A stretch of DNA of 37,712 nt from a virus. The translations under genes and the position numbers were made by a program. A model generated the notes under the pieces. It had not been told where the DNA came from, made no database searches, and saw only the letters and a list, made by a program, of their open reading frames with translations. This document shows, one piece after another, positions 32,901 to 37,712 of this stretch (its first letter is position 1; each line of letters begins with the position of its first letter). The stretch spans positions 1-37,712 of the IMG/VR virus record IMGVR_UViG_3300020188_000003. One strand, written 5' to 3'.

Positions 32901-35900
32901 TGGTATCCTTGTATGCCCTGGTAAATCGCTTGTTGTAGCGGTAGTGCATATCAAGGTAGTGAGCCATTTCATGGGCCATAACCTCAACATCATCATAATT
33001 AGCAACACGAACTTCACTGTTATTCTTACGGTAGAAGCCAAGCTTTGACTTGCCTTTCACTTTGCCTTGATAAAGCCTTGGCCCTATAACATCCTCGACC
33101 ATAACGCGCACACCCTCACGGCGCGTTGGCTGTTCCTCTGGCTTTAACTTCACCACTCTATCACCAATGGAAAACTCATCACCTTCAGGGCGCTTAGGTA
33201 CGCCAGCCTGGCGATATGTTGGGCGCCAGTTAGGCATAGGCACATCAGCTCCAGCGTTGTACATCATTGCACTGGTGCCATCCTGCTCTATTTCTTCCTG
33301 ATCCCTGTTTTTAGGTTTCAACTCTGCAATAACCAAGGCATGACGCGCCTTAACCTTTGCAAGCTCATCAGCTTGCGACCAATCAGCAATCTGACCTTCA
33401 AGATCTGGAATGTCACGCTCAGCCTGTTTGATAAGCTCAGCCTCATTCTTGGCATCAACACTGATACGCCTAACAGTATTGGTAATGCGCATAGCCAAGC
33501 CAGTAGGATCAGCTTCAGCAATATCTGGAATATCAACCTGGTATTCCTGCTCGCCCTCTATGGTGATCACGAACTCAGCACCACTGATATTATCCAGGCG
33601 CAACTTAAAGCCAGCATATTCACCGATAGGCTTTGTCTCTTGCCCGGCATCAGCCATCTTATTGGCCGCCGCAAGCAATGCCTGGCCAGCCTCTTTGTGC
33701 TTATCGTACTTGCCGCTATTGATTGTGATAGAGAAGTCTTTTGGCGCTTTCTCTGCCTTTTTAGCATCACGCGTAAACTTCAGCATTCTATCCTTACCGG
33801 TTTCAATGCGTAGCTTCAGGCGGCGCACCTGATCTCGAATGCGGAATTGCTCGCGGTCATGCTCATCTTCAAGCTGCTCAAGCTTTCTGATCTTCTGGCG
33901 CAAGTCCATTTCCTCAAGGATAAGCGGGTTGCCACTTGAGGCCGCTTTCATTTCAGCTGCATTACTTGCCTCGCCGCCAACATCCTCAATCTCACGCGTC
34001 TTGGTATTACCCTTGCGCACCTGCTCAATGAATCGCGCCTTAGTTTCAATGGTCTGCCACATACGGCTATCAAGCGTCTGCTTGGTTGCGTAGCGGTTAA
34101 TCTCAACCTCAAATCCATCAGGGTCACGCTCATAAAGCTTGTTGCCCTGGCGAATGATACGACCTTCACGCTGTTCAAGGTCAGAAGGCCGCCATGGTGC
34201 ATCCATGTGGTGTAGCGCAACAAGGCGCTCCTGCACGTTCATGCCGGCGCCCATCTTGGCGGTAGAACCAAACAACACACGAATGCGACCACTACGAACC
34301 TTACCAAACAGTTCTTCTTTCTGAAGCTCCGTATTAGCATCGTGAATAAATGCTATCTCCTGCTCAGGAATACCCTTATTGATAAGCTTCTGGCGCAAGT
34401 CATCGTAAACACTGAAATCACCATCAAGCGCCGACAACTCATCAGGACTCATCTTGTCGAGTTCATCCTGGGCGCGCTCATCACCGTTATCTGCTTTTTC
34501 AATCAGATCACGGATTCTCGCCGCCTCTTTTGCCTTGGCGCCTTTAGGTGTGCTCAAGTCAATGAATACCAACTGAGCGCCTTTGTCTGCACTCCATTGG
34601 TCATAGATACGCTTAATGTTGTCTGCTGCCTGATTTACTTTGCTACCTTCATAGTCGCCGTACATGGCAGGGTCTATCATGCGCATATCAAGCGCCGCCT
34701 TCCTGGCGTCACTCATTATCTTCAGCATGTTATCCGCGCCCTTTTCAGGCTTCTTAGGCAAGTGCTCAGCACGCCAAACAAGACTTCCTTCAGGGTATGA
34801 CTCGCGGCCATTCTCATCGGTGATAGGCTCGCCAATATAAGCGGCCTGGTCATCACTTCGAGTAACAACAACATTCTGAGGCTTGCCGCCTTTAACCTTT
34901 GGCACCGGTAGGCGCTTGCCCTGGGCTGCCAGTTGGCGGTTAATGTCATCACGGTTGATAACATCACCAAACGATAGATAGCGCTGCATAAGCTCAGGGA
35001 TGTTCACAAATTTACTGAAGCGACTGTTTAGCTTGTAGGTGCCTGAAGGCGACAACTCCCAATCAGTAACAACCTCACCATACATGCGCGCCCATGCGTC
35101 AAAGTGCGCAATACCCTGGTCCTGCAATGCCTGGTAATCCAGGTAGCGCTGCATGGTGTACATTTCGGCCATGGTATTGCTGATCGGCGTGCCGGTGGCA
35201 AATACCACGTTATTCCCGCCAGTTTTTTCCAGGACAAACTGAGTTTTCATAAACAGGTCTGCCGCCTTCTGACTGCCTTGTGGATTACCAAGGCCGGCAA
35301 CGCGGGTCATGCTGGTGGCAAAGCCAAGGTTTTTAAACTCATGCGCTTCATCAAGGAATAGCGCATCAACACCAAGCTCACCAAAGGTTAAGTTGTCATC
35401 CTTGTTCTCAGCATCAAATAGTTTCTTCAGCTTTTCCTGAAGGCGCTCTTTCTGCTTCTCAATCTGCTTAATGCTGCGTGACTTCTGCCCGTCCTGGGCC
35501 CGGATATTCTGAATAGCCTCGTCAATGTCACGGATCTGCTGGTTGATAAAGCGCTCTTGGAACTCCTTATCCATTTCAACCTTACCAAACGATGAGTGCG
35601 CAACAATAACAGCATCCCAATCACCGGTAGCAATGCGAGCAAATAAGCGCTTACGGTTGCCTTTCTCAAAGTCCTTCTTGGTAGCTGCCAGCACATTTGC
35701 GCCAGGGTAAAGCTTGGTGAAGTCCTCCGCCCATTGCCCGACCAAGTGATTAGGAACAACAAACATCGGCTTCTTAGCTCGGCCCATGCGGCGCATTTCC
35801 ATAGCGCCAGCAACCATAGTGAAAGTCTTACCAGCACCAACAACGTGATCAAGCAAGGTTGTGCCAGACTGAACGATACGCCAAACAGCGTTAGCCTGGT

Positions 35901-37712
35901 GTGGACGCAACTTGATAATGTCGTCACTGACCTTTCCAGGGAAAGTAAGGTGCGAACCATCAAACTCACGCAAGCGATCGGTGTTGAAGGTATCGTTATA
36001 AATCCTGGTCAACCGACCACGCCGCGCATCATCCTGCCAAACCCAACGGCGAAACTCTGCCTTTAAACGCTCAACCTTTTCATTGGCCGCATTGGTGGCC
36101 GCCTCATTCACGCGTGTTGTGTTTTCGTCAATACGGTCACGCACAACAATCTGCTTTTGGTTTGCAGCTGCTGCAACAATGTCAGTAACCTGAACTCGGT
36201 CAGTACCCCAACGCGAACGCGCCGCCTCAGTTGGTACGCCATCAATAGACCATTTTGCATTGGTAGGGATATAAACAGCCTTGCCGCTTTCATTACCAAG
36301 CACATGATCAACAAACGACTTCATATCTTCACGCGGCAACCAGTGAGCACCAGGCTTAACGTCAATATCAACGGCCTCAATATCTTCAGGCTGAACCGAC
36401 TCAAGGGCCTGGACGTTGCGCTTATACTTGCTGTCTGCCTTGGCAAGCTGCTTTGCCTGGGCAAGCTTCTGCTTAACATTACCGCTAAGGTATTGATCAC
36501 GCGTTTCAAATCGGCCAGGCTCAACTTCAAACACAAGATCACCAAGCTCATTGGCAATGTATCCTGGCGTTTTGTTGTAAAGCTTAGCCATGTAATCCAT
36601 ATCAATGACGCCATACTCAGACAAGCTTGCTGCCATGGCATCCTTGGCCGTTGTCGCTTTGGTGGGCGCCTTATATGGTGACTGAGTGCGCTTGTAGAAT
36701 ATCGCCGCCTTTTGGGCGCTTGGCTTGCGTGATTGCTCGCCGGTTTTCTTCGCCATTGCTGGCGTAATTCCTTTATCGAATGATTCTTCAAGGGCTGCAA
36801 TTTGCGGCCAGGTAGGATCATCACGGAACAACCGCTTATTGGCATCTGAGTTTATTGGCCCATGAGACTTAACAAACGCGTCATATTCACGATTAAGACG
36901 CGTGCGCAACGCGTCAAGTGCCGCATCTTTCACGCCTTCAGTAAGCTGCGCCTTTCTCAAATCGGTGAATACATCACGGACCTTTATCATTCCCTCAACG
37001 CGCTGGCGCGCTTTATCGCTTGCAAACTCAACTGGCTCAGCCTGGACGCTACCAAGCTCATTATCCTGGCGCACCATAACCTGGCCGCCATCCATGAACA
37101 TACTTCCAACCTTGACGTTATCAACACTGGTGGATAGCTTAACTTCCTCTTTTGCTGGTTCTGCCTTTGACTCTGCCATAATACCTTTTGGTAGCTTAGC
37201 CAAAGCCTCACGCAACAACGCGCCGGTGTCCTGACCTTCACGCGCTACAAGCGCCGGGTCATTTGGGCCATACATAGAACCGTATGCACCCCACTCACCA
37301 AGCATCATGTCGGGATTTTTTACAAAGTATTCATTCAGTGGTGTTTCAATGCCTTTGGCGTCTTTCACTGTTTCAGTGCGCTTCCATGAAGGTCCTTTTC
37401 TTGGTGTGCCTTCTTCGCGCTTTTGAAGGAATACAATATCAGTTGTTACTTCTGTCCCGGCGTTCTTCAGGAAGGCGTTGTTAGGCAAGCGAACAGCGCC
37501 AAGGAAGTCTGCACGATTAGCCATGTACTCACGCGCTGCCTGATTGCTCTGACCATCCATAAGACGGTTAGATACGACCATTGCCAGCACGCCACCAGGC
37601 TTCAGACCATCAAGACTCTTGGCAAAGAAGTAATTGTGAATACTGAATTTGGATAAATCCTTACGCTTACCGTCATACAACTTCTGGCTACCAAAGGGCG
37701 GATTGCCTATTG
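29956..37712 (-). CDS. Giant polyvalent virion protein, C-terminal part (methylase end, SNF2 helicase, metalloprotease-like, LPD38)
   Basis: Continues from position 1. Numbering by the full 3,683-aa protein: end of the methylase (NPPF at 1102, repeated in the overlap), a YLSGNVKQKLAQAKQ segment typical of such methylase-helicases near 1500, Walker A GAGKT at 1724-1728, DEAH at 1886-1889, and helicase motif VI QREGRIIRQGN near 2278. HEMAH at 2679-2683 with a downstream EGFAEF near 2721 forms a metalloprotease-like domain. The end holds a PFMNAGIQGLDKTAREIF segment near 3320, as in LPD38, and a hydrophobic stretch (LTLMTVILWLL) near 3365. Such proteins guard injected DNA by methylation and translocation. 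It may also be cleaved into parts. Only one start (3422) is supported. Confidence 0.92.
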   Translation of the reverse strand, partial: IGNPPFGSQKLYDGKRKDLSKFSIHNYFFAKSLDGLKPGGVLAMVVSNRLMDGQSNQAAREYMANRADFLGAVRLPNNAFLKNAGTEVTTDIVFLQKREEGTPRKGPSWKRTETVKDAKGIETPLNEYFVKNPDMMLGEWGAYGSMYGPNDPALVAREGQDTGALLREALAKLPKGIMAESKAEPAKEEVKLSTSVDNVKVGSMFMDGGQVMVRQDNELGSVQAEPVEFASDKARQRVEGMIKVRDVFTDLRKAQLTEGVKDAALDALRTRLNREYDAFVKSHGPINSDANKRLFRDDPTWPQIAALEESFDKGITPAMAKKTGEQSRKPSAQKAAIFYKRTQSPYKAPTKATTAKDAMAASLSEYGVIDMDYMAKLYNKTPGYIANELGDLVFEVEPGRFETRDQYLSGNVKQKLAQAKQLAKADSKYKRNVQALESVQPEDIEAVDIDVKPGAHWLPREDMKSFVDHVLGNESGKAVYIPTNAKWSIDGVPTEAARSRWGTDRVQVTDIVAAAANQKQIVVRDRIDENTTRVNEAATNAANEKVERLKAEFRRWVWQDDARRGRLTRIYNDTFNTDRLREFDGSHLTFPGKVSDDIIKLRPHQANAVWRIVQSGTTLLDHVVGAGKTFTMVAGAMEMRRMGRAKKPMFVVPNHLVGQWAEDFTKLYPGANVLAATKKDFEKGNRKRLFARIATGDWDAVIVAHSSFGKVEMDKEFQERFINQQIRDIDEAIQNIRAQDGQKSRSIKQIEKQKERLQEKLKKLFDAENKDDNLTFGELGVDALFLDEAHEFKNLGFATSMTRVAGLGNPQGSQKAADLFMKTQFVLEKTGGNNVVFATGTPISNTMAEMYTMQRYLDYQALQDQGIAHFDAWARMYGEVVTDWELSPSGTYKLNSRFSKFVNIPELMQRYLSFGDVINRDDINRQLAAQGKRLPVPKVKGGKPQNVVVTRSDDQAAYIGEPITDENGRESYPEGSLVWRAEHLPKKPEKGADNMLKIMSDARKAALDMRMIDPAMYGDYEGSKVNQAADNIKRIYDQWSADKGAQLVFIDLSTPKGAKAKEAARIRDLIEKADNGDERAQDELDKMSPDELSALDGDFSVYDDLRQKLINKGIPEQEIAFIHDANTELQKEELFGKVRSGRIRVLFGSTAKMGAGMNVQERLVALHHMDAPWRPSDLEQREGRIIRQGNKLYERDPDGFEVEINRYATKQTLDSRMWQTIETKARFIEQVRKGNTKTREIEDVGGEASNAAEMKAASSGNPLILEEMDLRQKIRKLEQLEDEHDREQFRIRDQVRRLKLRIETGKDRMLKFTRDAKKAEKAPKDFSITINSGKYDKHKEAGQALLAAANKMADAGQETKPIGEYAGFKLRLDNISGAEFVITIEGEQEYQVDIPDIAEADPTGLAMRITNTVRRISVDAKNEAELIKQAERDIPDLEGQIADWSQADELAKVKARHALVIAELKPKNRDQEEIEQDGTSAMMYNAGADVPMPNWRPTYRQAGVPKRPEGDEFSIGDRVVKLKPEEQPTRREGVRVMVEDVIGPRLYQGKVKGKSKLGFYRKNNSEVRVANYDDVEVMAHEMAHYLDMHYRYNKRFTRAYKDTKYRDEVAGLSYTSQKNLKYKEGFAEFVRLWLTNYAEAKAAAPLFTQRFEQVLAEDSTLNKKMVKLQDEMHRWYLQGARAQLRAKSGKELSQSQQIIQYMQSYPLERYRQEVIDKIHAAKVVERTLHGEVRDAALSPFKQFQLINGSESLHEAILKDGTPSLAEDGTFEFNGKGLNQVFWPVSKHGWKRFDLLMDYFKARRANELMKQGRERLFTKQEIEAGLKLGVTYPEFRDVFKEYQEFNKRMLDFYEQMGLIDGKQKQAFADANKNYVPFHRVIERLEDGDQAGTTSIGKRLSGGTQNVRDIAENIVEGLYSNIRAALIARAKQTLYRDIMTSQDGSLFAVKLSPDSKLVKVEQTQMAAKIAEAMADVGLTVSKDGMIMAGDPDAQITDVDDIAQALESNPDLLNFWTFGHKPTTAETYVDSAIIDGKRTWFEVRNPLLVDMLTGMRGFKSGALLNAMFRVKNLQTRTVTSMLQFLGPNAVRDTLSAFVISKNKFIPVWDTLIGMGHAIFHTKLYREFRLHGGGYGTRIEARTEETRKRRQLDLPSRNMWDTAAKFLAGYDRFASAFEYGSRLGDYRRGRQAGKNALEAAWEAREVATDFSKMGRNELWAKFLRTVPFMNAGIQGLDKTAREIFELRGEMKGSNLAKLDDAKVRFLAAGGVLTLMTVILWLLNEDDDRYQALTPDQKARFWWIFLPGAEKPLKIPRPYDIGHLFATIPEVSLDYIKERDGKEAAQTLAWTFANTLGVGDYPGIFQPMIEVARNKKFTGAPIVPEKLMHVPNEYQFTDRTPQLYRNLGEALGVSPLVAEHYMKGYLRYVEAYISDGSEALLWNEKEWGPRPFVKEPIDYLTYQFQGQRVPYRTKWTEGYFELKKKAAGAKSAFDLLTAQAIRDQQPMKDFSADKVNQLLISMDNAFRQIDGAFKDQEAVLAAIKYNPDLTRDEKERRIENWYQQKNNALAQFYEQANKALEQVESALSQ
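37586..37712. repeat. Terminal overlap, right copy
   Basis: Identical to positions 1-127. When this copy is removed the reading frame of the giant gene runs unbroken from 3422 through position 1 to 29956 (11,052 nt, divisible by three), which supports a closed circle rather than a terminal repeat. Confidence 0.93.

Noticed and set aside
37586-37712. Terminal direct repeat as a packaged redundancy
   Set aside because: The repeat lies within one gene, its length matches an assembler k-mer and the reading frame closes through it.

Overview
The window is the complete genome of a tailed bacteriophage with a short-tail (podovirus) virion, linearised by assembly. Its first 127 bases are repeated exactly as its last 127 bases, so the molecule closes into a circle of 37,585 bp and the break falls inside the largest gene. 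P22-type coat, portal, gp4, gp10 and gp7-like proteins together with one enormous virion polyprotein recall the Bcep22 type of podovirus. A CsrA homologue and gene families known from enterobacterial prophages (DUF1364/YbcO, DUF1367, DUF2303, Gp49/66) point to a gammaproteobacterial host. I see no tRNA, CRISPR array, integrase, excisionase or long CI-type repressor.

Layout. A divergent control region lies at 23261-23397. Rightward from it (23398-27421, plus strand) runs a short operon: a 71-aa XRE regulator, an O-like replication initiator, a DUF3268 zinc protein, a probable helicase-loader-position protein, two conserved phage proteins (one DUF1367), an HNH-AP2 homing endonuclease and a YbcO-like nuclease, closed by a strong terminator at 27421-27442. 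Leftward (minus strand) runs everything else: a small membrane protein, a recombination block (Rad52-like annealing protein with a coiled-coil partner), small conserved proteins, a CsrA homologue with an apparent frameshift, Gp49/66, DUF2303, a terminator, SSB, the lysis cassette (M15 endolysin, two holin-type membrane proteins, a PD-(D/E)XK nuclease), small and large terminase, portal, scaffold, coat, head-completion and ejection proteins, the giant polyvalent protein, and finally a tail fibre with a predicted beta-propeller.

The giant gene is read from 3422 leftward through position 1 and continues from 37585 down to 29956: 11,052 nt, 3,683 aa, 29% of the genome. In order it carries an N-terminal helical and Gly/Ala-rich hydrophobic region, a long disordered linker, an N6-adenine methylase, an SNF2-type helicase, an HExxH metalloprotease-like domain and an LPD38-like tail, as expected of an ejected anti-restriction (DarB-like) protein.

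Most notable: (1) two well-formed small genes, 109 and 61 aa, are nested in the +1 frame inside the disordered linker of the giant gene, one with a perfect Shine-Dalgarno; (2) the csrA homologue needs a +1 shift after codon 4, at a point where three reading frames meet; (3) a 57-nt all-purine tract in the O-like gene ends in an in-frame internal ribosome binding site and start; (4) the tail fibre seems to use an LVIVD-type propeller; (5) the homing endonuclease has a foldable leader.
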